Of a stretch of 10,579 bases of DNA, positions 1 to 8,332 are shown piece by piece. This DNA is from Clostridiales bacterium (GTDB lineage Bacteria > Bacillota > Clostridia > Christensenellales > Borkfalkiaceae). Numbering within the stretch: position 1 is the first letter of the stretch; each line of letters begins with the position of its first letter. The stretch spans positions 5,684 through 16,262 of the forward strand of contig DOCD01000115.1 of the NCBI GenBank assembly GCA_003503945.1, given 5' to 3'. Under the pieces are notes generated by a model, which was not told the DNA's origin, searched no databases, and saw nothing but the letters and a program-made list of their open reading frames with translations. A program made the translations under genes and the position numbers.

Positions 1-24
1 GAGCAGTAATTTAAATTACTGCTC
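1..24 (-). terminator. 24-bp perfect palindrome at the window edge, possible operon terminator
   Basis: The first 24 bases are fully self-complementary. The 12-base half-site is GAGCAGTAATTT, which as RNA gives a 10-bp stem around a UUAA loop with a GC-rich base. It lies 127 bases past the stop codon of the last hydrolase gene, which fits a transcription terminator for the operon. The tract that would follow the stem on the minus strand lies outside the window, so a U-run cannot be confirmed. On the plus strand the stem is followed only by TCCTTT. It could instead serve a convergent gene beyond the edge, or be a protein-binding palindrome. Confidence 0.45.
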
Positions 25-60
25 TCCTTTACATTGGAGAAAAAACGAGTAATCTTAATT

Positions 61-117
61 TAAACGAACTTCCTTTGCGCAGGATGCGCAAAGCAATCTG
101 CGCAAGGCTATTCGTTA
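61..117. repeat. Structured 3' region with three GCGCAA-type inverted repeats
   Basis: This short GC-rich patch sits in an AT-rich spacer downstream of the last hydrolase gene. CTTTGCGC (73-80) and GCGCAAAG (86-93) form a perfect 8-bp hairpin with a 5-base loop. A third copy, CTGCGCAAGG (98-107), is the inverse of 72-82 apart from one extra T, so two alternative stems compete for the first arm. AACGAA (63-68) and TTCGTT (111-116) can close an outer stem around the whole cluster. No U-run follows on the minus strand, so a plain intrinsic terminator is unlikely. It may be an mRNA-stabilising 3' structure or a short palindromic intergenic repeat. The pairing is read directly; the role is unknown. 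Confidence 0.55.
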
Positions 118-150
118 GGAGGAAAAATTACATTGTTTTGTATAAGCTGC

Positions 151-3100
151 TTATTGCGCTTGTTCGGTCTGTTCAGGCACTTTGAAAACGTCGTCATTTT
201 TTAACGCTTTGCGTACGGCGAAGAAGCCCCATACTCCAAGTCCGACTACAATTGCGCAGTCTGCAACAATAAGAATAATCTGCCATATCGGTAAATTGTA
301 TCCGATAATTTCACGGTTCATAGCGTTTGAATTCAAAACCGTATACAGCACGTTTTTTGCACATTTACGCAACGTATCCATGTCGTTGGCGTTGTTTGCA
401 TCAAAATCGCTCCATGCATATTTGCTTTGATTGTTCAGATTAAGATCGCCGCCGGCATAAGCCATTTGTCTTGCATTCATATAAGTACCGCTTGTAAAGT
501 CGCTTATTACCGTACCTCTAAATCCCCACTCCTCACGCAATATATTTGTAAGAAGTCTGTAATCGCCGCCGGCCCAAACGCTGCCTATTCTGTTGAACGA
601 CGACATCATTGCACGCGTACCGCCTTCTTTGACGATAATTTCAAACGCTCTTAAATACGTTTCACGCAACGCTTGTTCGCTAAGCCAAGCCGATACACCG
701 TTAATCGAACGGTGTGTTTCCTGATCGTTTACCGCAAAATGCTTAACGAAACAGTAAACGCCCTTACTTTGACAACCGCGAATCTGCGCCGCTGCCATTT
801 TCCCTGTGAATATAGCGTCTTCCGACATATACTCGAAATTTCTTCCGCCGAAGGGGCTTCTGTGAATATTGCAACCGGGAGCATACCAGCCCGAATACGG
901 CATACCGTTGCCGTGTCCGTCTGCACCCCAGATTCCTTCATTGCCTACCATTTGCCCGAATTCATTAGCCACGTCTTCACTCCAGGTTGAAGCAATGTTG
1001 ATTTGCGCTGCATAATAAGCAGTACCCCAGTACGTTCCGTCATTAAGCATAAAGTTTACAAAACCCGCAGGACCGTCCGTATCATTTGTCAACGGCTTGC
1101 CTATACTTTGAAGCGCCCCCGACTGAAAAGCTCCGTAATTAATCATATTCAGCAATTCCGACGCATTGGTTGCATTCAGTAAATATTCCCATCTGCCGTC
1201 ATCGTAAGAAGTAAATGCCTGCCATTTGTCTTCATCCGCAACGTTGTCCCCGAAACCATATATGCCCTTATTGTAAAGCATATCACGGTAATTTACTATT
1301 AAATCTTCACTGAGAGATGAGGGTTTTGCAACCTCTTGTTGCTCAAAATTTGTATACGGCGTTGATTTAAGAAAGGAAATTAACTGGTCGCTGACTTCGC
1401 GCTCGTCTTTGTCCTCGCTTACAGCAGGTTGCGGCATGGTACCCTCCCAATCGCCGCGTGTAAGGTACTGTGAACCGGAAGCAGTAATATGATAGTCCGA
1501 ATTCAATCTTGCATCTTCATTATCCGTATAACGGTTTACAACGCGAGTTCCCGTTACAGGATCACGCGAATACTGAATACCCGTTGCCGGCACATTGAAA
1601 GGAATAGTTTCTTTTGCCGTATGGGAATTCTGGCTGACAAAGAGGCAATAATTGCTGTCCGCACCTGCAATTACAGGATCCAACTCATACCCCGCAAAAT
1701 TGTTGCCGTTTAAATCATAATAGTCATACGAAGCCAGATAATAAGGGTCGAACGTGAGAGTAACGGTAGTCGAATTAGGTTTATCAACACTTGCCTGAGC
1801 TTCAGGATAGAGTAACGGCGTTTTAGCAAAATCCAAGAGCGTAACATACGGCTTTTCTATTCCGTAATAGTAATACGGCGCATGTCCGTACAACTCTACC
1901 ACCTCCATACCCACTACGTCGCCGGTATTTTTGACGGTAACTTTTATTTCATATTTGGTTTTACCGTCAATAGTCGTATTTTTCAGCGAACCGGCGTCAA
2001 CCGACCACTCAAATGTCGTATAAGAAAGCCCGTATCCAAAAGGATAAATGACGTTTTCGGCATACCATTCCGGATTGGCTTCTCTTTCGTCGAAAGCGCG
2101 GGTTTCATAGTACTTGTATCCTACGTAAATACTTTCTTCATAGTCCACGAAATAATATTCCTGCCCTTTACCGCCGACGGTAAATTCATCATAGCCCGGA
2201 TTACTTTCTCCGAAGTTATTCCACGTAGGATTCTTCATAAAATCTGCCGCCCAGATATCAACCGTTCTGCCGGAGGGGTTAACATTGCCGTTCAAAATGC
2301 GACCTATTGCCATAGATCCGCTGTCTCCGGGGAAACCTATCCAAAGCACCGCATCTATTTTGGAATAAGCGGGGTCGGACAAAAACCCGAGTTCCATACT
2401 TGTTCCGATATTCAGAAGGACTATAACGTGTTTGAAAGGAGCCGACTCCGCGCATACCGCCGCAAGCAAATCTTTTTCGTTTTCATCGAGTTCAAGATAG
2501 TGCGAACCTTCATCCCCTTCCATCGTTCTCGGCAAATCAAAGCCCTCTCCGCCCATACGGGTAAACACTACTATTGCCGCATCACTATAATTATTATAAC
2601 TATCCTTCACCGCACCCGTATAACTCGACTGCGGAGTTTCATAAGTCGGAACGGTTATACTTTTACCGTCGTCAAGATTACTGCCCTCGGGCTTAGCGGG
2701 ACGAGATTTACCCGAAGCATTGCCCATATAGAACTTTTCAAGCTCGTCATTAGTATCGTATCCCGCCAAATGAAGACCGTCATAAAGGGTTTTCGACGAA
2801 GAATTTCCGCTTGCACCCGAACCCGAACCGCCGTAAGCAAGATTAACGCTGTTTTTGCCGAACACGCTTATTCTGGGTTTAGCCGAAGCCTTATTTGCCC
2901 CCGACGTTTCGGGCGTATAGATAGGCAATGCGCCGTTTTCGTTTTTCAAAAGAACCGCGCCCTGCTCTAAAATAGTTTCGTTAAATTCGTTTGCTTTTTC
3001 CAAAGTCTCTTTTTTGGAATCGTAATCAGATTCGTAAATAAATTTGCTATCGCTTGCATACGCCGCGCGCCTACCACCGAAAACGCTGGCAAGTACTTCA

Positions 3101-3219
3101 TATAGCACCGAATTTGCAACGATATTTATCACCAGCAACAAGGCAAGCAATACGGCAGTTACGATAAACCATATACGCGAGCCCTTTTTGCCGAAAATCG
3201 TTTTAAATATATTTTTCAT
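151..3219 (-). CDS. Membrane-anchored GH3 glycosidase with reversed (permuted) domain order
   Basis: This 1022-residue protein is a predicted retaining GH3 exo-glycosidase (beta-glucosidase-like) acting outside the cell. Its domains run in reverse of the usual family order. The alpha/beta sandwich domain (about 75-330) carries GGEGFD, with Glu225 the likely acid/base. A fibronectin-III-like domain (about 390-545) starts at PFGYGLSYTTFEW. The catalytic barrel (about 610-965) carries DTDGP (713-717), HRSPFGGRNFEY (786-797), KHF (826-828), NR (876-877) and the likely nucleophile Asp907 in VISDF. The same C-to-N order is known from rumen Ruminococcus and Butyrivibrio beta-glucosidases. Hydrophobic helices at about 16-39 and 978-1002, each with basic residues on the presumed inner side, suggest both ends are cytoplasmic and the enzyme loops outside. 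It is the last gene of the set; its AAGGAG site touches the preceding stop codon, which supports this ATG. The tryptophan usual after the nucleophile is Phe here. The substrate cannot be read from the sequence. Confidence 0.93.
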   Translation of the reverse strand: MKNIFKTIFGKKGSRIWFIVTAVLLALLLVINIVANSVLYEVLASVFGGRRAAYASDSKFIYESDYDSKKETLEKANEFNETILEQGAVLLKNENGALPIYTPETSGANKASAKPRISVFGKNSVNLAYGGSGSGASGNSSSKTLYDGLHLAGYDTNDELEKFYMGNASGKSRPAKPEGSNLDDGKSITVPTYETPQSSYTGAVKDSYNNYSDAAIVVFTRMGGEGFDLPRTMEGDEGSHYLELDENEKDLLAAVCAESAPFKHVIVLLNIGTSMELGFLSDPAYSKIDAVLWIGFPGDSGSMAIGRILNGNVNPSGRTVDIWAADFMKNPTWNNFGESNPGYDEFTVGGKGQEYYFVDYEESIYVGYKYYETRAFDEREANPEWYAENVIYPFGYGLSYTTFEWSVDAGSLKNTTIDGKTKYEIKVTVKNTGDVVGMEVVELYGHAPYYYYGIEKPYVTLLDFAKTPLLYPEAQASVDKPNSTTVTLTFDPYYLASYDYYDLNGNNFAGYELDPVIAGADSNYCLFVSQNSHTAKETIPFNVPATGIQYSRDPVTGTRVVNRYTDNEDARLNSDYHITASGSQYLTRGDWEGTMPQPAVSEDKDEREVSDQLISFLKSTPYTNFEQQEVAKPSSLSEDLIVNYRDMLYNKGIYGFGDNVADEDKWQAFTSYDDGRWEYLLNATNASELLNMINYGAFQSGALQSIGKPLTNDTDGPAGFVNFMLNDGTYWGTAYYAAQINIASTWSEDVANEFGQMVGNEGIWGADGHGNGMPYSGWYAPGCNIHRSPFGGRNFEYMSEDAIFTGKMAAAQIRGCQSKGVYCFVKHFAVNDQETHRSINGVSAWLSEQALRETYLRAFEIIVKEGGTRAMMSSFNRIGSVWAGGDYRLLTNILREEWGFRGTVISDFTSGTYMNARQMAYAGGDLNLNNQSKYAWSDFDANNANDMDTLRKCAKNVLYTVLNSNAMNREIIGYNLPIWQIILIVADCAIVVGLGVWGFFAVRKALKNDDVFKVPEQTEQAQ

Positions 3220-3226
3220 ATCTTTT

Positions 3227-3233
3227 CTCCTTA
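3227..3233 (-). promoter_or_regulatory. Ribosome site overlapping the upstream stop codon
   Basis: Read on the minus strand, the lipoprotein gene ends in TAA and runs straight into GGAG, so AAGGAG shares two bases with the stop codon. Seven bases then lead to the ATG at 3219. This arrangement favours translational coupling of the membrane-anchored hydrolase to the lipoprotein and fixes the start of the downstream gene. Confidence 0.8.
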
Positions 3234-4736
3234 TACGTTTGCCGGCAAACCGTAATTTTCATCCCACGCAAGAACCGACGAGGTGTTAATTTTTATGCAG
3301 TCCACTATCGGCGCGGAACCCGAGTACGTTCCCGCATTTCCGAGAGGATTACGGCTGTTGCTTGTTAAAAGTCTTATAACATTTGCGCCCTTTTCAAGCG
3401 AAACGTTATTTATAACTATCATATCTTTGAACTTACTTTCCGAAAGCGTAACCGAACCGAAATCAAGCGCTTTGCCGTTGACAATTACCTGCCAGTCTTT
3501 ATCGCTAAGCGTCATAGCGTTTTCAAATTCATGGTCAAGCGCAATTCTCACTGTTAACGTTGCGTTGGAAACGGCTTCGTCGCTGGCGATATAAAATTCA
3601 AGACCGAGTCCGTTTTTATAGAGATATGAAATATATTTGCCGTTGCTTGCGCCGAATGAACCACTATCCGTCAATATCATCTGCGTACCGAGAAATTCAC
3701 CCGAGAATCCGGGACCTTGCTTACCGGTTAAATCCGTATTTTCAGCTTCAAATATATATTCGTTTGTACCCGATATAAGTTTAGTCCATTTTGCTCTCAG
3801 AACGGTATCAGACGTAATAGCTGTGCCTGCAGAATACTTCTGCGTAAGTGCTTCGTCGCTGTACCAACCTTCAAATCTGAACGATTCTCGCACGGGGTTG
3901 GGAATACTTTTTGCGCCTTGTCCGTTTTTAACTATTTGGGGGAAGCGGCTTACTGCTTTGCCGTAATAGTTGAGGTCGTAAATAACTTCATTATCTCCCT
4001 CGCCTTTCCATTCAGCGTAAAGCGTGCAGTTACCGGTCAATATTTTTTTCGTAGAAAAAATATATTCAATAGTGCAGTTTTTATCTTCATACCACTTATA
4101 GAAAGAGTATCCTTCACGTTCGGGGTCGGAAGGTTTTGAAATAGCCCTGCCTTCAGCAATTTTAACTTCCGTATTTGTTGCCCCGTCGTAATTCATATCA
4201 AGCGTAACAATTGCCCCGACTTTAACGACGCTTATATTAAACGTAACTCTCTTGCCGCCGTATCTTACAGTTACTGTCTTTTCACCGGCAGTAGAGGTAT
4301 TGACTTCTTCTATCTGAACACCCTTTGCGGTAAAAGATAATTCCGCAGTTGTGCGATCAGTATATTTAACGGTAAGTACTCCGCCGTCGGCAACAAATTC
4401 TTCACCCTCGAAATACTCAACTTTTTTTGGGCTGCTCTTCACGGATATAGTTGCTACCGGTTTATCAGTTATGGGATCATCAGGAGGAGGCGTAATAATC
4501 GGAGGTTCATCTTCACCGCCAGGGTCCGGTTTAGTTGGTCTTTCAATAGGCGTTACTGAATTTTCATCTGCGGAAAGTACTTTACCGCATGTATCACAAT
4601 AACCGCTTCCATAGACATCTATGTGCTTATGTGCGGAGTAATCGTAGTTACTCGGACCACAGGCACAGAAAGTAATCGCCATACAAGCAACTATGAAAAC
4701 AGACATTAATACTGAAATAATTTTCTTTCTTTTCAT
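3231..4736 (-). CDS. Modular surface lipoprotein with Ig-like, Flg_new-type and CBM6/35-like domains
   Basis: This 501-residue protein has a lipoprotein signal: basic MKRKK, a hydrophobic run, then candidate lipidation cysteines at 18 (IVAC) and 26 (FCAC before Gly). Next comes a small motif, His36-x-His38 and Cys47-x-x-Cys50, that resembles a zinc knuckle. A Pro/Asp/Glu-rich linker (about 62-93) follows. Residues 95-172 resemble a bacterial Ig-like domain of the Big_3 type (FxGEEFVADGGVLTVKYTD). Two Listeria-Bacteroides (Flg_new/InlB B) repeats follow at about 175-244 and 250-319, each with a GY/RFxxWY core and ending in a LYAEW or LRAKW strand. The C-terminal part (about 325-490) starts YIFEAEN and ends with a hydrophobic strand before IVDCIKI, like beta-sandwich CBM6/CBM35 modules. 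No catalytic domain is seen, so the likely role is glycan binding at the cell surface for the flanking GH3 enzymes. The domain calls are by eye; the CBM assignment is the least certain. GGAGGA lies 4 bases before the ATG. Confidence 0.88.
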   Translation of the reverse strand: MKRKKIISVLMSVFIVACMAITFCACGPSNYDYSAHKHIDVYGSGYCDTCGKVLSADENSVTPIERPTKPDPGGEDEPPIITPPPDDPITDKPVATISVKSSPKKVEYFEGEEFVADGGVLTVKYTDRTTAELSFTAKGVQIEEVNTSTAGEKTVTVRYGGKRVTFNISVVKVGAIVTLDMNYDGATNTEVKIAEGRAISKPSDPEREGYSFYKWYEDKNCTIEYIFSTKKILTGNCTLYAEWKGEGDNEVIYDLNYYGKAVSRFPQIVKNGQGAKSIPNPVRESFRFEGWYSDEALTQKYSAGTAITSDTVLRAKWTKLISGTNEYIFEAENTDLTGKQGPGFSGEFLGTQMILTDSGSFGASNGKYISYLYKNGLGLEFYIASDEAVSNATLTVRIALDHEFENAMTLSDKDWQVIVNGKALDFGSVTLSESKFKDMIVINNVSLEKGANVIRLLTSNSRNPLGNAGTYSGSAPIVDCIKINTSSVLAWDENYGLPANV

Positions 4737-4761
4737 TTATTCCTCCAAATTTTTTGTATAA

Positions 4762-4791
4762 TATGCCGAGCCGAATTAACGGCTCGGCATA
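4762..4791 (-). promoter_or_regulatory. 12-bp perfect stem-loop between hydrolase and lipoprotein genes
   Basis: TATGCCGAGCCG (4762-4773) and CGGCTCGGCATA (4780-4791) are exact inverse complements around a 6-base AT loop. The stem is GC-rich and sits 21 bases after the stop of the upstream hydrolase and 25 bases before the next start codon. On the minus strand it is followed by TATTATACAAAAAATTT, not a U-run, so it is a poor intrinsic terminator. A partial terminator, RNA-processing site or 3'-end stabiliser that sets different expression levels within the operon would all fit. The stem is certain; its role is not. Confidence 0.7.
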
Positions 4792-4812
4792 ATCGATTGT
4801 TATATTGTGTTA

Positions 4813-7800
4813 TTAACCGACAACGATAGTAACGGTAATTTCTACGGGTTTACGGATAGCGTCTATCCTTGAATCTTCCGGTATTTTAGTATTGTTCATA
4901 TCGTTGTGCTGCGAACTCGGGTGCTGATTTATATAGGATTCAAGTCCTATCCAGCCGTCGGCAACGCACTGTATCTTTACCGTGTAAGTACCAGCTTCAG
5001 CTTCAGAACAATCGCCCTTGAACACACCCTCGGAATCAAGTGTAACGCCTTTGGGTAAACTTCCTTCAATTATTTTAACGTTGGAAAGCGTCCAGTCTTT
5101 AGTAAGATAAGTATGATAAACGAAACTCGTTTTCGTTGTCCAGTTAAGTGTAATTTCATTCTGTCCGTTTACAAGACCGTTGTAGTTTCCGCTTGAATTC
5201 GCTGCCGTAAACAGTAAGTGCAGAGCAGCACGGCGCACCGCATAATAGAGTGTAGGCGAAGCTACTGTAAGCTGATCATCGGTTACCGTTTCGCTATTGT
5301 AAATAACATGTTCGTTTGCGGGAGATACATAGACCATATTGGTAGCCGCATCCCATCTGTTCTTTTCAACATAGTGCGAGCCGGTTGCATTACGTCTGCC
5401 GATACCGCCGAGAGGCACGTCCGTTCCCGCACGGAGCATCAAATCTACCGTCTTACAATCCTGTCCGGTATAAGCATCGGTAATAATTGTTCCTTTGAAG
5501 CCCCATTCGCCACGAACAATTTCGTTGTTGAGTGCTGCGTTTGCTTCTGCGCTTACCTTACCTATACGATTTTTGGAAGTCATGATACCCATTGAATGTC
5601 CTTCTTTGATACACATCTCAAATGGTTTAAGGTAAATTTCGCGGATTGACTGCTCGGTTGCAGACGTAAACAGCGTATCACGGTCAGCTTCCTGCTCGTT
5701 AAGTGCAAAGTGCTTGATAAAGGTTACTATCCCCTTTGAAGAAACACCGCGAACAACCGAAGAAGCAATCTTACCGGCAAGATATCCGTCTTCGCTGAAA
5801 TATTCGAAATTTCTGCCGCCGAAAGGTGAGCGGTGAGTATTCATACCGGGACCGTACCAACCCTGAACGTTCTGGAAAAGTCCTTCGCTACCTATTGATT
5901 CACCAACTGCTTCCATAAGTTCGCTGTTGTAAGTTGAAGCCTGAATTACACCTGCTACCCAGCAAGTTCCCGGATAAAGAACGCCGGGCGCTCTGTTGGA
6001 TATCCACTCCGTTGAAGAACCGAGATGCTGAGGTCCGTCGGTATCAGCCTGGAAAACCATACCTATCGAATCGAGAGACTGTCTGCCATACCAACCGTAT
6101 TGCACGAGTCTGAGCATTTCGCCCCAGGTAAGTTTGTTAAGGAACTCTTCCCACTTCTGGCTGTCGGCATCGGTACCGATAACTACCTTGCCGTCAACTA
6201 CTTTATACTCCTGGTAATTAACGCCCGCCATGTCGCGAAGGAGTGTATCTACCATACCGTCATCACGATTATTATCGGGGTCGTTCTCCTGTACCCAGTT
6301 TGCAGGTTTTTCGGAAACATACCAAGGGTCGGTAGCTTCATCCTTATATGAACCGTGCATATCAAGACTCTTCACCGCATCCACAAAACCCTGCGACATA
6401 GTTCTGTTAGCTATGGTTGCCGCAACTGGTACGGAAGTGAAATCTACACGAGACATAAGATTGTCTTTTAACGACATTATAACGGAATTATATTCTGCCC
6501 AAACGCCCTCATCCTGGCTGAATACGGCTTTAATTGTTTCACCTGTCGTGTAGTCGGTCTTGCATTCAATATCTTCTTTTACGGTACGAGTTACAGAGAA
6601 CGCTTCTTCATGTGCGTTGTTATTTACGGAAATAACGTAATCGCCTGCTTCAAGTTCATAACCCGTATGTCCGTTGCCGTTCGCGTCGTTCCAGTCGAAC
6701 GAAGCAAAATCCTGTGCAACGCACTGTAAGGTTACCGTCTGGCTTTCACCGGGTTTTAACGTATCGGTCTTTGCAAAGGCAACAAGATTTGCACTTGACT
6801 TTTCAATTCCGCCGAGAGTGTAGGGCGGATTGACGTACATCTGAACTACGTCTTTGCCAGCAACCTTTCCGGTGTTGGTTACCTTAACTTTAAGAGTAAC
6901 CGTTTCGTTTGCCGACTTTATTTCGCCCTGACCTGCACCGACAAGTTGCCACTTAAATGAAGTGTATGAAAGTCCGTAACCGAAGGGATATGTAACCTGG
7001 TCGTTATACCACTTGTCCGCGTCGGTTATATTTGCATAGCTACCCGATTTAATGTCATCATAAGCGGTTTCATAATATTTATATCCGACATAGATACTGT
7101 CGCTATATTCTGCATAATGATAAGACGCATTTACAGTGCCGTCGGGGTTATACAAATTGTTGTTCCAACCAGCGGTATTATCTGCACCGCCGTTCTGCGT
7201 AAGGCTTGAAAAGTTTGCATACGAAGGGCTGGTTGTCAAATCGTTTATCCAGGTATCAACCGTTCTGCCGGAAGGTGAAATCGTTCCGTCAAGAATATCT
7301 CCGAGATGAGCAGCACCGTCGTTACCTAAATGTCCGATATGAAGAATTGCATCAACGCCAAGATTATCTTCTGTTTTCTCCGCGTTAAGCTCACCGAGTT
7401 CAAGAGTATTAGCGGAGTTGACAAGTACTATTACCTTATCAAAATGTTTCTTTACATATTTAATAAGAGCAATTTCATTATCTTCAAGTTGCAGGAAATG
7501 GTCTTCTTTATTTGAATGACCATCACAATTTTTCATTTTTATATCGCTACCTTCGGAACCCGAACGGCCCAAAGTTATAATTGCCGCGTCCGCATAGCGA
7601 CCATACGAATCTTCTATATCTTTAAGAATAGAAACGGGGCGCTCGTTTGCCGTTGAAAGCGTAAAGCCTTCCTGCGTGGTGTTGCCAGCTTCCTTTATTG
7701 CCTTGCGGTAAACGTTTTCTACGCCTTTATTTACAGATAAACTACTGTTTTCCACACCGGCAACCAAATCGGTAAAAGGAACGCCGTATACGCCTACTTT

Positions 7801-8325
7801 ACCGGCACCGGAACCGCCGCCACCCGTCATGGGATTATACGAGCGATGTCCGAACATTGTTACGTTAGAACCTTTTTTGAGAGGGAGAACGTTATCGGCG
7901 TTCTTCATAAGAACTATACCCTCTGCGCCTATCTGCATATTCAGTTCACGGCTGGCGACAAGCGCCTCGTTCATACTGCTGTAATCAGGATAGAACTTAC
8001 CGTTGTTGAATACATATCCGGAAACGTTCTTGCTAATAGGTGCCTTCGTTTCATTAAGTGCTTCCAAAGGGTCGGGCTTAGTTCCTGCATAAACTCCGGT
8101 ATCAACGTCACCTACCCACCAGTTGCCGTTTTCACCGATAAACGGCGTCTTTCCGTCCTGTCCGGGGACACCCTGTATACCTTGTGCACCAGTCTCACCC
8201 TTGTCTCCCTTGGGTCCAGCTTCACCTTGCGTTCCACACCCCACTGCCGAAAAAGCGAGTGAGCCTGCAAGAAGCAGCGATGCGGCGATAACCGCAGTTC
8301 TTTTAATGCGAAAATGTTTTCTCAC
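4813..8325 (-). CDS. Lipoprotein GH3 glycosidase with collagen-like stalk, permuted domain order
   Basis: This 1170-residue protein is a predicted secreted, lipid-anchored GH3 exo-glycosidase. A signal peptide ends in SAVGC, making Cys30 the likely lipidated residue. Nine Gly-X-Y triplets (34-60) form a collagen-like stalk, followed by ENGNWWVGDVDTGV (65-78), a motif I associate with stalked surface proteins. The catalytic part is permuted: the alpha/beta sandwich (about 110-360) with Glu258 in GSEGSD as likely acid/base, a fibronectin-III-like domain (about 445-580) from PFGYGLSYTSFKW, then the barrel (about 690-1040) with DTDGP (761-765), HRSPFGGRNFEY (831-842), KHF (871-873), NR (919-920) and likely nucleophile Asp950 in IITDA. 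A C-terminal Ig-like (He_PIG-type) segment (about 1055-1170) includes LPKGVTLDSEGVFKG. The start is GTG, supported by AGGAGG 7 bases upstream. It is clearly related to the second GH3 in the window but has a different anchor and extra end modules. Alanine replaces the usual tryptophan after the nucleophile. The substrate is unknown. Confidence 0.94.
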   Translation of the reverse strand: MRKHFRIKRTAVIAASLLLAGSLAFSAVGCGTQGEAGPKGDKGETGAQGIQGVPGQDGKTPFIGENGNWWVGDVDTGVYAGTKPDPLEALNETKAPISKNVSGYVFNNGKFYPDYSSMNEALVASRELNMQIGAEGIVLMKNADNVLPLKKGSNVTMFGHRSYNPMTGGGGSGAGKVGVYGVPFTDLVAGVENSSLSVNKGVENVYRKAIKEAGNTTQEGFTLSTANERPVSILKDIEDSYGRYADAAIITLGRSGSEGSDIKMKNCDGHSNKEDHFLQLEDNEIALIKYVKKHFDKVIVLVNSANTLELGELNAEKTEDNLGVDAILHIGHLGNDGAAHLGDILDGTISPSGRTVDTWINDLTTSPSYANFSSLTQNGGADNTAGWNNNLYNPDGTVNASYHYAEYSDSIYVGYKYYETAYDDIKSGSYANITDADKWYNDQVTYPFGYGLSYTSFKWQLVGAGQGEIKSANETVTLKVKVTNTGKVAGKDVVQMYVNPPYTLGGIEKSSANLVAFAKTDTLKPGESQTVTLQCVAQDFASFDWNDANGNGHTGYELEAGDYVISVNNNAHEEAFSVTRTVKEDIECKTDYTTGETIKAVFSQDEGVWAEYNSVIMSLKDNLMSRVDFTSVPVAATIANRTMSQGFVDAVKSLDMHGSYKDEATDPWYVSEKPANWVQENDPDNNRDDGMVDTLLRDMAGVNYQEYKVVDGKVVIGTDADSQKWEEFLNKLTWGEMLRLVQYGWYGRQSLDSIGMVFQADTDGPQHLGSSTEWISNRAPGVLYPGTCWVAGVIQASTYNSELMEAVGESIGSEGLFQNVQGWYGPGMNTHRSPFGGRNFEYFSEDGYLAGKIASSVVRGVSSKGIVTFIKHFALNEQEADRDTLFTSATEQSIREIYLKPFEMCIKEGHSMGIMTSKNRIGKVSAEANAALNNEIVRGEWGFKGTIITDAYTGQDCKTVDLMLRAGTDVPLGGIGRRNATGSHYVEKNRWDAATNMVYVSPANEHVIYNSETVTDDQLTVASPTLYYAVRRAALHLLFTAANSSGNYNGLVNGQNEITLNWTTKTSFVYHTYLTKDWTLSNVKIIEGSLPKGVTLDSEGVFKGDCSEAEAGTYTVKIQCVADGWIGLESYINQHPSSQHNDMNNTKIPEDSRIDAIRKPVEITVTIVVG

Positions 8326-8332
8326 AAAAATT

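Noticed and set aside
23..34. A ribosome-site-like AAAGGAG on the minus strand, identical to the one before the response regulator
   Set aside because: No start codon follows before the window edge, and the palindrome at 1-24 begins there instead.
117..204. AGGAGG on the plus strand (117-122) followed by a short frame from TTG at 133
   Set aside because: The start codon is weak and 10 bases away, the frame is only 24 codons, and it runs antisense into the 3' end of a real gene.
1882..2970. A 362-codon open frame on the plus strand inside the membrane-anchored GH3 gene
   Set aside because: It is antisense to a gene with clear GH3 motifs, its product has no recognisable domain, and it reads as low-complexity shadow sequence.
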